DNA from: Cronobacter turicensis z3032
GTDB lineage: Bacteria > Pseudomonadota > Gammaproteobacteria > Enterobacterales > Enterobacteriaceae
Reading direction: 5' to 3'
DNA length: 64,000 nt
Assembly: GCA_000027065.2 (NCBI GenBank)
Contig: FN543093.2
Span: forward strand, 3,042,074-3,106,073
The stretch's first letter is position 1; each line of letters begins with the position of its first letter. The notes under the pieces were generated by a model. That model was not told the DNA's origin. It worked only from the letters and a program-made list of their open reading frames with translations, and made no database searches. Made by a program: the position numbers and the translations under genes. This document shows positions 1 through 10,344 of the stretch, piece by piece.

Positions 1-1007
1 TTTTCCGCCCCGACCAGTTCGCGCAGCGCGAAGTTGCTCTCAACGCTCGCGCGCGGGGAGCCGATACCGATGACTTTCTTCGACTGGCGCAGAATATCCG
101 CCGCGCCCTGCATCGCCTGCTCGGCGTTCAGGGTGATCAGGTCATCGCCACGGCGCTGAACCGGACGACGCGGACGGTCTTTCAGATTGACGTAGCCGTA
201 GCCGAAACGGCCGCGGTCGCACAGGAAGTAGTGGTTAACGGTACCGTTGTAGCGGTTTTCGATACGACGCAGCTCGCCATAGCGTTCGCCAGGGCTGGTG
301 TTGCAGCCCAGCGAGCATTGCTGGCAGATGCTCGGCGCAAACTGCATATCCCATTTACGGTTGTAGCGCTCGGAGTGCGTTTTATCGGTGAATACGCCGG
401 TCGGGCAGATTTCGACCAGGTTACCGGAGAATTCGCTCTCAAGCGTACCGTCTTCCGGACGACCGAAATAGACGTTGTCATGCGCGCCGTAAACACCAAG
501 ATCGGTGCCGTCAGCGTAATCTTTGTAGTAACGCACGCAACGATAGCAGGCGATGCAGCGGTTCATCTCATGATTGATGAACGGCCCCAGATCCTGATTG
601 CGGTGAGTACGCTTGGTGAAGCGGTAGCGACGGAAGCTATGGCCGGTCATCACCGTCATATCCTGCAGGTGGCAGTTGCCGCCCTCTTCACAGACCGGAC
701 AGTCGTGCGGGTGGTTGGTCATCAGCCACTCCACGACGCTTTCGCGGAACTGTTTCGCTTCGTTGTCGTCAATAGAGATAAAGGTTCCATCGGATGCCGG
801 CGTCATGCAGGACATCACCAGGCGACCACGGGTATCTTCCGCGTTCTGATATTGCTTCACCGCGCACTGGCGGCAGGCACCAACGCTACCCAGCGCCGGA
901 TGCCAGCAAAAATAAGGAATATCGAGGCCGAGCGACAGACATGCCTGCAGCAGGTTGTCCGCGCCGTCTACCTCATATTCTTTGCCGTCTACATGAATCG
1001 TAGCCAT
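1..1007 (-). CDS. nuoG: NADH-quinone oxidoreductase subunit G (N-terminal part; gene runs off the window)
   Basis: Large iron-sulfur subunit of the peripheral arm of respiratory complex I. It carries electrons from NADH along a chain of Fe-S clusters. About 335 residues are visible, starting [15 protein letters not shown]; the 3' part lies beyond position 1. The N-terminal [2Fe-2S] ferredoxin-like domain with its CxxxxxxxxxxCxxC cysteines (about residues 34-48) and the later cysteine clusters ([17 protein letters not shown]) are visible. An alternative ATG lies 9 bases upstream at 1016 (MLTMATIH). The GGAAG Shine-Dalgarno abuts that ATG and is better spaced for the ATG at 1007, so 1007 is preferred. 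It is co-oriented with nuoF, 54 bases downstream of its stop. Confidence 0.97.
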   Translation of the reverse strand, partial: MATIHVDGKEYEVDGADNLLQACLSLGLDIPYFCWHPALGSVGACRQCAVKQYQNAEDTRGRLVMSCMTPASDGTFISIDDNEAKQFRESVVEWLMTNHPHDCPVCEEGGNCHLQDMTVMTGHSFRRYRFTKRTHRNQDLGPFINHEMNRCIACYRCVRYYKDYADGTDLGVYGAHDNVYFGRPEDGTLESEFSGNLVEICPTGVFTDKTHSERYNRKWDMQFAPSICQQCSLGCNTSPGERYGELRRIENRYNGTVNHYFLCDRGRFGYGYVNLKDRPRRPVQRRGDDLITLNAEQAMQGAADILRQSKKVIGIGSPRASVESNFALRELVGAE

Positions 1008-1061
1008 AGTCAGCATGCTTCCAGTTGGCCTGGCGCGAGCCAGGCGTTAATCAAAATGCTT

Positions 1062-2399
1062 TTACCAGCGCGTCTTGAGCAGGTTCGGCTGAATACCATT
1101 AATGGCACGGGTGTTGCCGGGGCTCTGCTTAATGCCCGCTTCGAATTCGTCACGGAAATATTTAATGGCGCTCTGAAGTGGCTCTACGGCACCTGGCGCA
1201 TGGGCACAGAACGTTTTACCCGGGCCCAGGAAGCGGCAGAGCTGCTCCAGGGTTTCGATATCCCCCGGCTGCCCTTCGCCGCGCTCCAGCGCGCGCAGGA
1301 TTTTAACGCTCCACGGCAGGCCGTCACGGCACGGCGTACACCAGCCGCAGGACTCGCGCGCGAAGAACTCTTCCAGGTTACGTACCAGCGACACCATATT
1401 GATTTCGTGGTCGACGGCCATCGCCAGCGCAGTGCCAAGACGGCTGCCCGCTTTACCGATGCTGGCGAACTCCATCGGGAGATCGAGGTGCGCGTCGGTC
1501 AGGAAATCTGTCCCCGCGCCGCCCGGCTGCCAGGCTTTGAATGTCAGGCCGTCACGCATGCCGCCCGCGTACTCTTCAAGGATTTCACGCGCGGTAGTGC
1601 CGAACGGCAGCTCCCAGACGCCCGGGTTTTTCACGCGCCCGGAGAAGCCCATCAGTTTGGTGCCTTTGTCTTCGCTGGTCGACAGGCCCTGATACCACTC
1701 CACGCCATTGGCGAGAATGGCCGGCACGTTGCACAGGGTTTCGACGTTGTTAACGCAGGTCGGTTTGCCCCATACGCCGCTGGACGCCGGGAACGGCGGC
1801 TTAGAACGCGGGTTGGCGCGACGGCCTTCCAGCGAGTTGATAAGCGCCGTCTCTTCGCCGCAGATATAGCGGCCCGCCCCGGTGTGCACGAAGAGTTCAA
1901 AATCGAACCCCGAGCCGAGAATATTTTTACCAAGCAGCCCGGCTTCGGTCGCTTCCGCGATAGCGCGGCGCAGACGTTCGGCGGCTTCGATATACTCGCC
2001 GCGCAGGAAGATGTAACCGCGGTACGCTTTCAGCGCGAACGCGGAAATCAGCATGCCTTCCACCAGCAGGTGCGGCAGCTGTTCCATTAGCATGCGGTCT
2101 TTATAGGTGCCCGGCTCCATTTCATCGGCGTTACACAGCAGGTAACGGATGTTCATGGATTCGTCTTTCGGCATCAGGCTCCATTTCAGACCGGTGGAGA
2201 AGCCCGCGCCGCCGCGCCCTTTCAGACCCGCGTCTTTCACGGCGTTGACGATTTCATCCGGCGCCATGCCGGTGAGCGCTTTACGCGCGCCTTCGTAGCC
2301 GTTTTTGCTGCGGTACTCTTCAAGCCAGACCGGTTGCTTGTCGTCACGCATACGCCAGGTCAGCGGATGCGTTTCGGCAGTACGAATAATCTGTTTCAT
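1062..2399 (-). CDS. nuoF: NADH-quinone oxidoreductase subunit F
   Basis: Subunit of complex I that oxidises NADH. It binds FMN and NADH and holds the N3 [4Fe-4S] cluster. The 445-residue protein matches the family length. The glycine-rich nucleotide-binding segment [13 protein letters not shown] lies near residues 60-72, and the cluster motif ESCGWCTPC near residue 350 supplies three ligands, with a later Cys (TFCAH) as the fourth. The ATG at 2399 overlaps the nuoE stop by four bases, so translational coupling is likely. Identification is by near-continuous similarity to the E. coli protein as remembered. Confidence 0.98.
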   Translation of the reverse strand: MKQIIRTAETHPLTWRMRDDKQPVWLEEYRSKNGYEGARKALTGMAPDEIVNAVKDAGLKGRGGAGFSTGLKWSLMPKDESMNIRYLLCNADEMEPGTYKDRMLMEQLPHLLVEGMLISAFALKAYRGYIFLRGEYIEAAERLRRAIAEATEAGLLGKNILGSGFDFELFVHTGAGRYICGEETALINSLEGRRANPRSKPPFPASSGVWGKPTCVNNVETLCNVPAILANGVEWYQGLSTSEDKGTKLMGFSGRVKNPGVWELPFGTTAREILEEYAGGMRDGLTFKAWQPGGAGTDFLTDAHLDLPMEFASIGKAGSRLGTALAMAVDHEINMVSLVRNLEEFFARESCGWCTPCRDGLPWSVKILRALERGEGQPGDIETLEQLCRFLGPGKTFCAHAPGAVEPLQSAIKYFRDEFEAGIKQSPGNTRAINGIQPNLLKTRW

Positions 2400-2896
2400 T
2401 TGTACTGCTCCAGAAGTTCAGGGATCCCTTCCGGCGTCAGATAACTGTGAGTGTCCTCATCAATCATCATGGTCGGCCCTTTGTCGCAGTTGCCAAGGCA
2501 GCAGGTCGGCAGCAGGGTAAAGCGTCCGTCAAACGTAGTCTGGCCCGGTTTGATGCTCAGATGTTTTTCAATCGCGGACTGAATCCCCTGATAGCCGGTG
2601 ATGTGACACACCACGCTATCGCAGTAGCGAATCACGTGACGACCTACCGGCTGGCGGAAAATCTGGCTATAGAAGGTCGCGACCCCTTCGACGTCGCTCG
2701 CCGGAATGCCGAGGACGTCCGCTATCGCATAGATAGCGCCGTCCGGCACCCAGCCACGCTGCTTCTGAACGATTTTCAGCGCTTCAATGGACGCCGCACG
2801 CGGGTCTTCGTAGTGGTGCTTCTCGTGCTCAATCGCCTCACGCTCTGCCGCACTCAGCTCAAAAGCCTCGTTCTGTGGTTGTTGATTCTCGTGCAT
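2396..2896 (-). CDS. nuoE: NADH-quinone oxidoreductase subunit E
   Basis: Complex I subunit carrying the off-path [2Fe-2S] cluster N1a next to NuoF. The 166-residue thioredoxin-fold protein has the expected ligands at about C92, C97, C133 and C137 (YCDSVVC and CCLGNC). Start and length agree with the E. coli family member. It follows the fused nuoCD gene with a two-base gap and overlaps nuoF, consistent with one operon transcript. Confidence 0.98.
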   Translation of the reverse strand: MHENQQPQNEAFELSAAEREAIEHEKHHYEDPRAASIEALKIVQKQRGWVPDGAIYAIADVLGIPASDVEGVATFYSQIFRQPVGRHVIRYCDSVVCHITGYQGIQSAIEKHLSIKPGQTTFDGRFTLLPTCCLGNCDKGPTMMIDEDTHSYLTPEGIPELLEQYK

Positions 2897-2898
2897 AG

Positions 2899-4710
2899 TT
2901 AGCGATCCACATCAGACATTACAAAATCGATACTACCCAGATAGACAATCAGGTCGGAAACCAGGCTGCCGCGGATCACCGAAGGAATCTGCTGAAGATG
3001 CGGGAAACTCGGTGTACGGACGCGGGTACGGTAGCTCATGGTGCTGCCGTCGCTGGTCAGGTAGTAACTGTTAATCCCCTTGGTTGCCTCAATCATCTGG
3101 AAGGATTCGTTGGCCGGCATGACCGGGCCCCACGAAACCTGCAGGAAGTGAGTAATCAGGGTTTCGATATGTTGCAGCGTGCGCTCTTTCGGCGGCGGCG
3201 TGGTCAGCGGGTGATCCGCCTTGAACGGGCCTTCCGGCATGTTTTTCAGGCACTGCTCAAGAATACGCAGCGACTGGCGCACTTCTTCGACTTTCAGCAT
3301 CACGCGGGTGTAGCAATCGCTGATGCCGCCGCCGACCGGCACTTCGAACTCGAAGTTCTGGTAGCCAGAGTACGGGCGCGCTTTACGCACGTCGAAATCG
3401 ATACCGGTGGCGCGAAGGCCAGCCCCGGTGGTGCCCCATGCCAGCGCTTCTTTGGCGTCATACGCCGCCACACCCTGAGAACGACCTTTCAGGATGGTGT
3501 TTTTCAGCGCTGCTTTGACGTAGGAGTCGAGACGTTTCGGCATCCACTCCAGGAACTCTTTCAGCAGGCGATCCCAGCCGCGCGGCAGATCGTGCGCGAC
3601 GCCGCCGATGCGGAACCAGGCCGGGTGCATACGGAAACCGGTGATCGCTTCGACCAGATCGTAGATTTTCTGACGATCGGTGAAAGCGAAGAAGACCGGC
3701 GTCATCGCGCCCACGTCCTGAATAAACGTCGAGATATACAGCAGATGGCTGTTGATGCGGAACAGCTCAGAGAGCATCACGCGGATCACTTCCACGCGCT
3801 CCGGCACCTGAATCCCCGCCAGTTTTTCCACGGCCAGCACGTACGGCATTTCGTTTACGCAGCCGCCGAGGTATTCGATGCGGTCGGTATAAGGAATGTA
3901 GCTGTGCCAGGACTGACGCTCGCCCATTTTCTCAGCGCCGCGGTGGTGGTAACCGATATCCGGCACGCAGTCGACAATCTCTTCGCCGTCCAGTTGCAGG
4001 ATGATACGGAACGCACCGTGCGCCGACGGGTGGTTCGGGCCGAGGTTCAGGAACATGAAATCTTCAGTGTCGTTGCCGCGCTTCATGCCCCATTCTTCGG
4101 GCTTGAAGGTCAGCGCTTCCATTTCCAGCTCTTCTTTTTGCTTGGTGAGCGTAAACGGATCGAATTCAGTCGCGCGCGCCGGGTAGTCTTTACGCAGCGG
4201 GTGCCCTTCCCAGGTCGGCGGCATCATGATGCGGCGCAGGTTCGGATGACCGGTGAACGTAATACCGAACATTTCCCAGGTCTCACGCTCATACCAGTTG
4301 GCGTTCGGGAAAAGACGGGTAAAGGTCGGCACGTTGAGATCGTTTTCAGAAAGCGCCACTTTCAGCATGATGTCGCGGTTGCGATCGATAGAAAGCAGGT
4401 GGTAGAAAACGGAAAAATCCGCAGCCGGTAAACCGTTGCGGTGAGTGCGAAGGCGCTCGTCCATGCCATGCAGGTCATACAGCATGACATAGGGTTTAGG
4501 CAGCTTTCGTAAAAATTCGCCAACTTCCAGTAATTGTTCACGCTTGACCCAGACAACCGGAACTCCGGTGCGGGTAGCCTGAACAGTAAAGGCATCCGGC
4601 CCAAAACGGTTACGCAGTTCGCCAATAACCGGGTCGTCGAGGTGATCCCTGGTCTGCCACACAGGCAAAACGGCGTCTTGCGCAGTTAAATCGGTCATAT
4701 TGTTCACCAT
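2899..4710 (-). CDS. nuoC: NADH-quinone oxidoreductase subunit C/D (fused)
   Basis: Single polypeptide joining the NuoC (30 kDa) and NuoD (49 kDa) modules of complex I, as usual in enterobacteria. The N-terminal ~200 residues are NuoC (including [16 protein letters not shown]). The rest is NuoD, which forms part of the quinone site ([12 protein letters not shown] near residue 224). ATG at 4710 (MVNNMTDL) is chosen by homology; the next codons upstream (TTG GCA) are not convincing, and a second in-frame ATG (MTDL) lies at 4698. No clear Shine-Dalgarno precedes either. The product is 603 residues. It is separated from nuoB by 87 bases. Confidence 0.96.
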   Translation of the reverse strand: MVNNMTDLTAQDAVLPVWQTRDHLDDPVIGELRNRFGPDAFTVQATRTGVPVVWVKREQLLEVGEFLRKLPKPYVMLYDLHGMDERLRTHRNGLPAADFSVFYHLLSIDRNRDIMLKVALSENDLNVPTFTRLFPNANWYERETWEMFGITFTGHPNLRRIMMPPTWEGHPLRKDYPARATEFDPFTLTKQKEELEMEALTFKPEEWGMKRGNDTEDFMFLNLGPNHPSAHGAFRIILQLDGEEIVDCVPDIGYHHRGAEKMGERQSWHSYIPYTDRIEYLGGCVNEMPYVLAVEKLAGIQVPERVEVIRVMLSELFRINSHLLYISTFIQDVGAMTPVFFAFTDRQKIYDLVEAITGFRMHPAWFRIGGVAHDLPRGWDRLLKEFLEWMPKRLDSYVKAALKNTILKGRSQGVAAYDAKEALAWGTTGAGLRATGIDFDVRKARPYSGYQNFEFEVPVGGGISDCYTRVMLKVEEVRQSLRILEQCLKNMPEGPFKADHPLTTPPPKERTLQHIETLITHFLQVSWGPVMPANESFQMIEATKGINSYYLTSDGSTMSYRTRVRTPSFPHLQQIPSVIRGSLVSDLIVYLGSIDFVMSDVDR

Positions 4711-4797
4711 TGCCAATGGTCTGTGATGACTGTCGGGCGGCGGCTTCTCGCTGTCGTTTATTGGTATACGTGAGAAGCGACCTCCCGCAGGCGCAAA

Positions 4798-5472
4798 TTA
4801 AATTTCGTCCGGCGTACGCAGGTTGGTGACTGCGATACGTTCGCCGCGTTTACGCTCACGCTCTGACTGCATGTTGGCGCGATAAACGCCCTGATCGCCA
4901 ACCACCCACGAAAGCGGACGGCGCTCTTTGCCAATCGACTCCTGCAGCAGCATCAACGCCTGCATGTACGCTTCCGGGCGCGGCGGGCAGCCTGGGATGT
5001 ACACATCCACGGGCAGGAATTTGTCCACGCCTTGCACAACGGAATAAATATCGTACATACCGCCGGAATTCGCACACGCGCCCATGGAAATAACCCATTT
5101 CGGCTCCAGCATCTGGTCATACAGGCGCTGAATCACCGGGGCCATTTTGGTGAACGGCGTACCGGCGACCACCATGAAATCGGCCTGGCGCGGGGAAGCA
5201 CGCAGTACTTCCGCACCGAAACGCGCGACGTCATGGACCGCGGTGAACGAGGTCACCATCTCCACGTAGCAGCAGGAAAGGCCAAAGTTATAAGGCCAGA
5301 GGGAGTTTTTACGCCCCCAGTTCACCATGTCATGCAGGGCATGCTCGAGCTTGCCCATGTAGACGCTGCGGTGTACATGCTGTTCCAGAGGATCAGTCAC
5401 AATCTCCTGTTTTTGCAGGGGGTAACGGTCATTCTCACCGTCGGGATCTATGCGGGTGAGCGTATAGTCCAT
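4798..5472 (-). CDS. nuoB: NADH-quinone oxidoreductase subunit B
   Basis: Complex I subunit that holds the terminal cluster N2 and passes electrons to quinone. The 224-residue protein has the tandem cysteines C67-C68 (GLSCCYVEM) plus Cys in GACANSGG and PGCPPRPE, which are the N2 ligands of the family. It is four residues longer than the remembered E. coli protein (220), through an insertion around residues 43-48 ([12 protein letters not shown] versus KLNDMVNW). The residue after VVAGT is Pro where E. coli has Cys; that position is not a cluster ligand. It lies 15 bases downstream of nuoA. Confidence 0.97.
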   Translation of the reverse strand: MDYTLTRIDPDGENDRYPLQKQEIVTDPLEQHVHRSVYMGKLEHALHDMVNWGRKNSLWPYNFGLSCCYVEMVTSFTAVHDVARFGAEVLRASPRQADFMVVAGTPFTKMAPVIQRLYDQMLEPKWVISMGACANSGGMYDIYSVVQGVDKFLPVDVYIPGCPPRPEAYMQALMLLQESIGKERRPLSWVVGDQGVYRANMQSERERKRGERIAVTNLRTPDEI

Positions 5473-5487
5473 CTTATTGCCTCGCTG

Positions 5488-5937
5488 TTACTGCGTATGA
5501 CGATTAGTGAGACTGCCAGCTTCTTCGGTGTTCAAACGTTCGCGACGTGAGCGCGAAGGCGTCCACTCCAGCGCGCCGATACGCACCAGATAAACCAGAC
5601 CAGCCAGTAGCACTAAAATGAAAATTGCGGCCTCGATAAAGCCGACCCAGCCGACTTCACGAACTGATGTTGACCAGGCGAAGAGATAGAGCGCTTCCAC
5701 GTCAAAGATGACGAAAAACATCGCTACCAGGTAGAACTTCGCGGAAAGCCGTAAGCGGGCGGTGCCGACCGAGTCGATCCCCGATTCGAACGGGGTGTTT
5801 TTGTACCTGGCGCGAGCGCGTCCGCCAAGGAACCAGGCGCCCGCCAGCATCAGACAACACAGGCCAATGGCAACAATAAGAAAGATACCGAACGCCCAGT
5901 GATGAGCGATAACTTCAGTGGATGTTGACATACTCAT
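5488..5937 (-). CDS. nuoA: NADH-quinone oxidoreductase subunit A
   Basis: Small membrane subunit of complex I with three transmembrane helices (about residues 14-36, 66-88 and 96-120). The loop [19 protein letters not shown] contains the conserved Cys/Asp-type quinone-site loop region of the family. First gene of the nuo operon, 149 residues. Starts at 5937 (MSMSTSTE) and 5931 (MSTSTE) are both possible; 5937 is used because it matches the family. A 618-base non-coding gap separates it from lrhA, which lies in the same orientation upstream. Confidence 0.97.
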   Translation of the reverse strand: MSMSTSTEVIAHHWAFGIFLIVAIGLCCLMLAGAWFLGGRARARYKNTPFESGIDSVGTARLRLSAKFYLVAMFFVIFDVEALYLFAWSTSVREVGWVGFIEAAIFILVLLAGLVYLVRIGALEWTPSRSRRERLNTEEAGSLTNRHTQ

Positions 5938-6071
5938 TGCTTACTCATCAAAAGTGGCGCTAAAGCCTCTGCTCTTGCTGGCAGATGAACGCCACATCGA
6001 TTCAAGGGGAGGAACAATCAACCGTACAATAACTGCCGGAAATATAACTTAGGCAGCGAATTGATGGGGTT

Positions 6072-6100
6072 TTTTACTCCTTTCTATAACCTTTTGTCAA
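6072..6100 (-). promoter_or_regulatory. candidate sigma70 promoter for nuo
   Basis: On the minus strand a perfect -35 hexamer TTGACA (6100-6095) is followed after 17-18 bases by the weak -10-like sequence GTAAAA/TAAAAA. This would start the transcript about 130 bases before nuoA. The -10 match is poor and the assignment is tentative. Confidence 0.3.
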
Positions 6101-6483
6101 CTTTAACAAAAGAAACCTAACATTAGTTTACATCTCCCCAAGACCCTTAACATTTGATGCTTTTAGCGTCCTGTGAGCCGCGTGCGAGACTACGGAGCCC
6201 GGCGGGTGAATCGTGTCCGTTAAAAGAGAGGAGACATAAACACCCCTTATTTTGGCAGGAATTTCTAACTATTCCTCCCCCTCGTCGGGAGTATTTTCTT
6301 GATCTGAGACACGCTTTTGTTAATTGACCAGTAAAAACAGCAACAAAGTCGCTCACTTTTTAACAACAAAAGTAAAATTTTCTGCTGGCATTGACGACGC
6401 CGCGGCGGGATTTCGAAACGGAAAAGGTGTTGAAATGGTGTTATGATTTATGTTAATTACAACCACTTAGCTAAGTAAAATGT

Positions 6484-6527
6484 ATAAAAAAAGCCTCTGA
6501 TAATCGCTGGATTACCAAAGGCTTTAT
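6484..6527 (-). terminator. Rho-independent terminator of lrhA
   Basis: On the minus strand the transcript would fold as AAAGCCT-TTGGTAATC / GATTATCA-AGGCTTT, a long stem with one imperfect pair, followed by a run of seven T. It begins about 30 bases after the lrhA stop. Confidence 0.85.
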
Positions 6528-6555
6528 TAACAACTTTTTAACTTAGACGAAAAAG

Positions 6556-7491
6556 TTACTCCAGATCGCCCTGCATTAGCAGCGTATCATCGCCACCTTC
6601 AATCGCAGCGGTGTAACGCCACGGCTGGTAGTGGCTTTCCATGGCCTGAAAGATGATCTCTGCCATTTCGTTCTTGCTGTTGGTATTGCGACACAGCATG
6701 TACTGCGTTTCCGGCAGCACGGGCAGGCCGTCAGACGTACCCAATACGCGCAACTCCGGACTCATCATCTCTACCGGGCGGGCGGTAATGCCAAGCCCCG
6801 CTTTTACGGCGGCACGCACCGCAGGCAACGTGGACGCGACGTAAGAGATACGCCACGGCACATTCGCCGCGTTGAGTTGCTCAATGATGATGTCACGATG
6901 CGGGTTCGGCTCATCGAGCATCACCAGCGGCACCGCTTCATTTTTGTGCAACGTATAGTCCGCCGCGCAATACCAGAGTGTGGGCGAGGTACGCAGCACC
7001 AGCGAATCCAGATTCTCCGGCTGATGCGTGGTAACGACCAGGTCTATCTCCTGTTGGTTCAACATTTCGATAATGTACGGATTACGCTGAACGCGTACAT
7101 CAATCGCCAGTTTCGGATAGACCGAACTAATGCGGTTGAGAAGATACGGCAGAATGGTATCCGCCGATTCGTCAGAAGCGCCAATGGTCAGGACGCCCTG
7201 CAAATTGCTATACATTAGCGAAGTGCATGCTTCATCGTTGAAGCGCAAAATTTTACGTGCATAACCGAGCAACTGGATGCCGTGTTCGGTTAAGAGCTTA
7301 TTGCGCCCATGGCGGGCAAACAACTCTTTACCGACCAGTTGTTCCAGGCGCTGCATCTGCTGGCTGACGGCCGACTGCGTACGGCATACCGCTGCCGCCG
7401 CGGCGGCAAACGTATTCAGATCGGCGACTGCGACAAACGTTCTCAGCAGATCGAGGTCGAGGTTTAAGATCGGACGATTTGCGTTAATCAT
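6556..7491 (-). CDS. lrhA: LysR-type transcriptional regulator LrhA
   Basis: LysR-family regulator; in E. coli LrhA represses flagellar master genes flhDC, and affects RpoS translation and type 1 fimbriae. The 311-residue protein has the N-terminal winged helix-turn-helix (about residues 12-70: [20 protein letters not shown], then [16 protein letters not shown]) and a substrate-binding-like effector domain. The open frame extends upstream to 7593, but the family starts at [11 protein letters not shown], giving 7491. A 953-base gap lies upstream before divergent alaA. E. coli LrhA activates its own gene through this region. Confidence 0.95.
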   Translation of the reverse strand: MINANRPILNLDLDLLRTFVAVADLNTFAAAAAAVCRTQSAVSQQMQRLEQLVGKELFARHGRNKLLTEHGIQLLGYARKILRFNDEACTSLMYSNLQGVLTIGASDESADTILPYLLNRISSVYPKLAIDVRVQRNPYIIEMLNQQEIDLVVTTHQPENLDSLVLRTSPTLWYCAADYTLHKNEAVPLVMLDEPNPHRDIIIEQLNAANVPWRISYVASTLPAVRAAVKAGLGITARPVEMMSPELRVLGTSDGLPVLPETQYMLCRNTNSKNEMAEIIFQAMESHYQPWRYTAAIEGGDDTLLMQGDLE

Positions 7492-7676
7492 ATTGTTATC
7501 ACTTTCAGGTAACCGCACGTAGCGGACACCGTCTGTTGCTATGTGTAAAGGAAAGAAAGCAATTCCTTTTGAAGCATGCTTCCGGGCTAACACAACCCGC
7601 GTCGGAAGACCGCCATGCGCGTTTCTAATTCAAACCCCTGGTTATTAAAACAGTAAAAGGGTGTTTTTTTCTGCTA

Positions 7677-7712
7677 TCGCTGTGCCCTTACATCAAATAT
7701 TTTGCACAGCGA
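7677..7712. repeat. 9-bp inverted repeat upstream of lrhA
   Basis: TCGCTGTGC (7677-7685) and GCACAGCGA (7704-7712) are perfect reverse complements separated by 18 bases, about 190-220 bases upstream of the lrhA start. It could be a regulator site or a hairpin in the lrhA leader RNA. The E. coli lrhA transcript is known to have a long leader. Confidence 0.5.
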
Positions 7713-8376
7713 ACCCGTGATTTGAATTAAAAATCTGGCTACGTTGGCTAAGGCGAAAAGCAACGACTTTGCGACCTTAACATACTCTGCCAAAAGAAAG
7801 AGAAGAGTATATAACTATGCCTGACTCGTGTCCTGAATGACTATAGAAACAACCAGTTGCCCGAAAGAAGGCTCCCGGCCCGGCTGCGCTGGCGAAACGT
7901 CTCGCGCCAGGAGCTGTATAATATCGCAAATCTGTTCTTTTTTTAAGACTCCATGCGATTTTACTTATACGGGACAGCAAATTTCTAAATTTTCGTAACT
8001 CTATTACAGACATCACCAAAACCAATAATTAATATTATTTAATAATTCATTATTTCTCGGCCTTTTCATATAACAAGATCGTTACAAAGCGCGTTATGCC
8101 ACATTCTTTTTTACGGCAATAAGCGTGATGATAAAACCTCGCTATTAACTGTGGGTAAAGTTCATATCGTGTGAATTAATTAACGCGCTAATGTTGTGCG
8201 TTTCTTAGTATGGTGGCATCGACCATAGTTAAAACTTATACCAGCACAAAAAACATAACTCACTTCTTTTTACGATATTTTATAAAAACAAAAGTAACTT
8301 ATAAGAAAGATTACACCAGCGCGACAAGGGCTTACTGCAAGCATTCGGTTGCAGGCGAGGCTTTAAAACCCTGGAC

Positions 8377-8444
8377 GGGAGGAGTAAATTGTCGGCCATC
8401 GGCTTCCATGGCAGGAAGCGCAAAACAAGTAAGGTTCTGACGTT
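8377..8444 (+). promoter_or_regulatory. alaA leader with an unassigned strong Shine-Dalgarno
   Basis: GGGAGGAG at 8377-8384 is a near-perfect ribosome site but lies about 60 bases before the alaA ATG. It would serve a TTG at 8389, opening a 40-codon frame that overlaps alaA and ends at 8511. A small hairpin GCTTCC-ATGGCA-GGAAGC (8403-8420) lies between. The alaA ATG itself has only a weak AAGG ten bases upstream. Confidence 0.4.
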
Positions 8445-9659
8445 ATGTCGCCCATCGAAAAATCCAGTAAGCTCGACAATGTCTGCTACGACATCCGCGG
8501 CCCGGTGCTAAAAGAGGCCAAACGCCTCGAAGAGGAAGGTCAAAAAGTTCTTAAGCTGAATATCGGCAACCCGGCCCCTTTCGGCTTTGACGCGCCTGAT
8601 GAAATTCTTGTGGATGTCATCCGCAATCTGCCTACCGCCCAGGGCTACTGCGATTCCAAAGGGCTCTATTCCGCCCGTAAAGCTATCATGCAGCACTACC
8701 AGGCGCGCGACATGCGCGACGTCACGGTTGAGGATATTTATATCGGCAATGGCGTTTCTGAGCTTATCGTTCAGGCGATGCAGGCGTTACTGAACAGTGG
8801 TGATGAAATGCTGGTGCCGGCGCCCGACTACCCGCTGTGGACGGCGGCGGTGTCACTCTCCGGCGGCAAAGCGGTGCACTATCTTTGTGATGAATCCTCA
8901 GACTGGTTCCCGGATCTCGACGACATTCGCGCCAAAATCACGCCGCGCACCCGCGGAATTGTCATTATCAACCCGAACAACCCGACCGGCGCGGTCTATT
9001 CGAAAGAACTGCTGCTGGAAATCGTTGAGATCGCCCGCCAGCATAATCTGATCATTTTCGCAGACGAAATTTACGACAAGATCCTCTATGACGACGCCCA
9101 GCACCACTCGATCGCAGCGCTGGCGCCGGATCTGCTCACCGTCACCTTTAACGGCCTCTCCAAAACGTACCGTGTGGCGGGCTTCCGTCAGGGCTGGATG
9201 GTGCTGAACGGGCCGAAAAAACACGCCAAAGGGTATATTGAAGGGCTGGAAATGCTTGCTTCAATGCGCCTGTGCGCGAACGTTCCTGCGCAGCACGCCA
9301 TCCAGACGGCCCTTGGCGGTTATCAGAGCATCAGCGAATTTATCGTACCCGGCGGGCGGCTTTACGAACAACGCAACCGCGCGTGGGAACTGATCAACGA
9401 AATCCCAGGCGTCAGCTGCGTAAAACCGCGCGGCGCGCTCTACATGTTCCCGAAAATCGACGCAAAGCGTTTTAATATTCACGACGATCAGAAAATGGTG
9501 CTCGATTTCCTGCTGCAGGAAAAAGTACTGCTGGTTCAGGGGACCGCGTTTAACTGGCCGTGGCCTGACCACGTACGTATCGTGACGCTGCCGCGCATCG
9601 ATGAACTCGATCTCGCCATTAACAAGCTGGGCCGCTTCCTTTCCGGCTACCATCAGTAA
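8445..9659 (+). CDS. alaA: alanine transaminase AlaA
   Basis: PLP-dependent fold-type I aminotransferase making alanine from pyruvate and glutamate; the main alanine synthesis enzyme of E. coli (formerly yfbQ). The 404-residue protein matches the family almost throughout: GNGVSELI near residue 103 in the PLP phosphate region, NPNNPTGAV near 175, FADEIYD near 205, and the Schiff-base lysine in NGLSKTYR near 240. It is transcribed divergently from lrhA and followed by yfbR after 80 bases. Confidence 0.97.
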   Translation: MSPIEKSSKLDNVCYDIRGPVLKEAKRLEEEGQKVLKLNIGNPAPFGFDAPDEILVDVIRNLPTAQGYCDSKGLYSARKAIMQHYQARDMRDVTVEDIYIGNGVSELIVQAMQALLNSGDEMLVPAPDYPLWTAAVSLSGGKAVHYLCDESSDWFPDLDDIRAKITPRTRGIVIINPNNPTGAVYSKELLLEIVEIARQHNLIIFADEIYDKILYDDAQHHSIAALAPDLLTVTFNGLSKTYRVAGFRQGWMVLNGPKKHAKGYIEGLEMLASMRLCANVPAQHAIQTALGGYQSISEFIVPGGRLYEQRNRAWELINEIPGVSCVKPRGALYMFPKIDAKRFNIHDDQKMVLDFLLQEKVLLVQGTAFNWPWPDHVRIVTLPRIDELDLAINKLGRFLSGYHQ

Positions 9660-9666
9660 TCGATTC

Positions 9667-9691
9667 GGGGGGAGATTTGCATCTTCCCCCC
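9667..9691 (+). terminator. hairpin between alaA and yfbR
   Basis: GGGGGGAGAT-TTGC-ATCTTCCCCC forms a strong stem with one G-T pair directly after the alaA stop. No T-run follows, so it may be an mRNA 3' protector or a partial terminator rather than a full one. Confidence 0.45.
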
Positions 9692-9739
9692 GCTCCCCTC
9701 ACAATGGTTTTTTGTCGCAGTCACAGACAAGGGATCTTT

Positions 9740-10339
9740 ATGAGTCAGAGTCATTTTTTCGCCTACCTTTCCCGCCTGAAGTTAATCAATCGCTGGCCGC
9801 TGATGCGCAACGTGCGCACTGAAAATGTCTCTGAACACAGTCTGCAGGTGGCGATGGTCGCCCATGCGCTCGCGGTCATTAAAAACCGCAAATTTCAGGG
9901 CAACGTCAACCCGGAGCGCATCGCGCTGCTGGCGATGTACCACGACGCCAGCGAAGTGCTGACAGGCGATCTGCCCACGCCGGTGAAGTATTTCAATTCC
10001 CAGATAGCGCATGAATATAAAGCCATTGAGAAAATCGCTCAGCAGAAGCTGATTGCGATGGTGCCGGAAGAGTTACAGGACATCTTCGCCCCGCTGCTTG
10101 ACGAGCATCACTATACGGAAGATGAAAAATCGCTGGTGAAGCAGGCAGATGCGCTGTGCGCCTACCTGAAATGTCTGGAAGAGCTTTCGGCGGGCAATAA
10201 CGAATTCCTGCTCGCCAAAAGCCGTCTGGAAAAAACGCTGGCGCAGCGTCACAGCGCCGAAATGGAGTATTTCATGCAGATCTTCGTTCCGAGCTTCCAT
10301 CTCTCTTTAGATGAAATTAGCCAGGATTCCCCGCTCTGA
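9740..10339 (+). CDS. yfbR: 5'-deoxynucleotidase YfbR
   Basis: HD-domain phosphohydrolase that dephosphorylates deoxyribonucleoside 5'-monophosphates, in a dUMP-forming side route to thymidylate. The protein is 199 residues from ATG 9740 ([14 protein letters not shown]), equal to the E. coli length; the open frame extends further upstream without homology. HD-type metal ligands are visible in [15 protein letters not shown] (about residues 28-42) and [11 protein letters not shown] (about 67-77). It converges on yfbS with only five bases between the stops. Confidence 0.95.
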   Translation: MSQSHFFAYLSRLKLINRWPLMRNVRTENVSEHSLQVAMVAHALAVIKNRKFQGNVNPERIALLAMYHDASEVLTGDLPTPVKYFNSQIAHEYKAIEKIAQQKLIAMVPEELQDIFAPLLDEHHYTEDEKSLVKQADALCAYLKCLEELSAGNNEFLLAKSRLEKTLAQRHSAEMEYFMQIFVPSFHLSLDEISQDSPL

Positions 10340-10344
10340 GGCTC

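Larger units (their letters stand above)
5938..6555. other. nuo upstream region (non-coding)
   Basis: This 618-base gap between nuoA and lrhA is AT-rich and holds the lrhA terminator (about 6484-6527) and, closer to nuoA, the presumed nuo promoter region. A 69-codon open frame at 6147-6356 on the minus strand has no recognisable protein character or clear ribosome site and is not called. An inverted repeat CTTTTGT/ACAAAAG with an 8-base loop sits at 6091-6112. Confidence 0.6.
7492..8444. other. lrhA-alaA divergent intergenic region
   Basis: A 953-base non-coding region between divergent lrhA and alaA. It is mostly AT-rich with one GC-rich island at about 7860-7915. It contains a spaced inverted repeat (7677-7712) on the lrhA side, and a structured leader with a strong Shine-Dalgarno on the alaA side (8310-8444). 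Open frames at 7777-8025 (minus) and 8210-8440 (plus) have no recognisable features and are not called. Confidence 0.6.

Noticed and set aside
231..2090. 619-codon open frame on the plus strand opposite nuoG and nuoF
   Set aside because: Antisense shadow of highly conserved genes caused by GC-rich codon use; no domains and low-complexity Arg/His/Ala composition.
2998..4431. 477-codon open frame opposite nuoC
   Set aside because: Same shadow effect; the other strand encodes a clear NuoCD.
6147..6356. 69-codon open frame in the nuo upstream region
   Set aside because: No Shine-Dalgarno or recognisable protein features; lies in expected promoter DNA.
8210..8440. 76-codon open frame upstream of alaA
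   Set aside because: No ribosome site, odd composition, and it overlaps the structured alaA leader.
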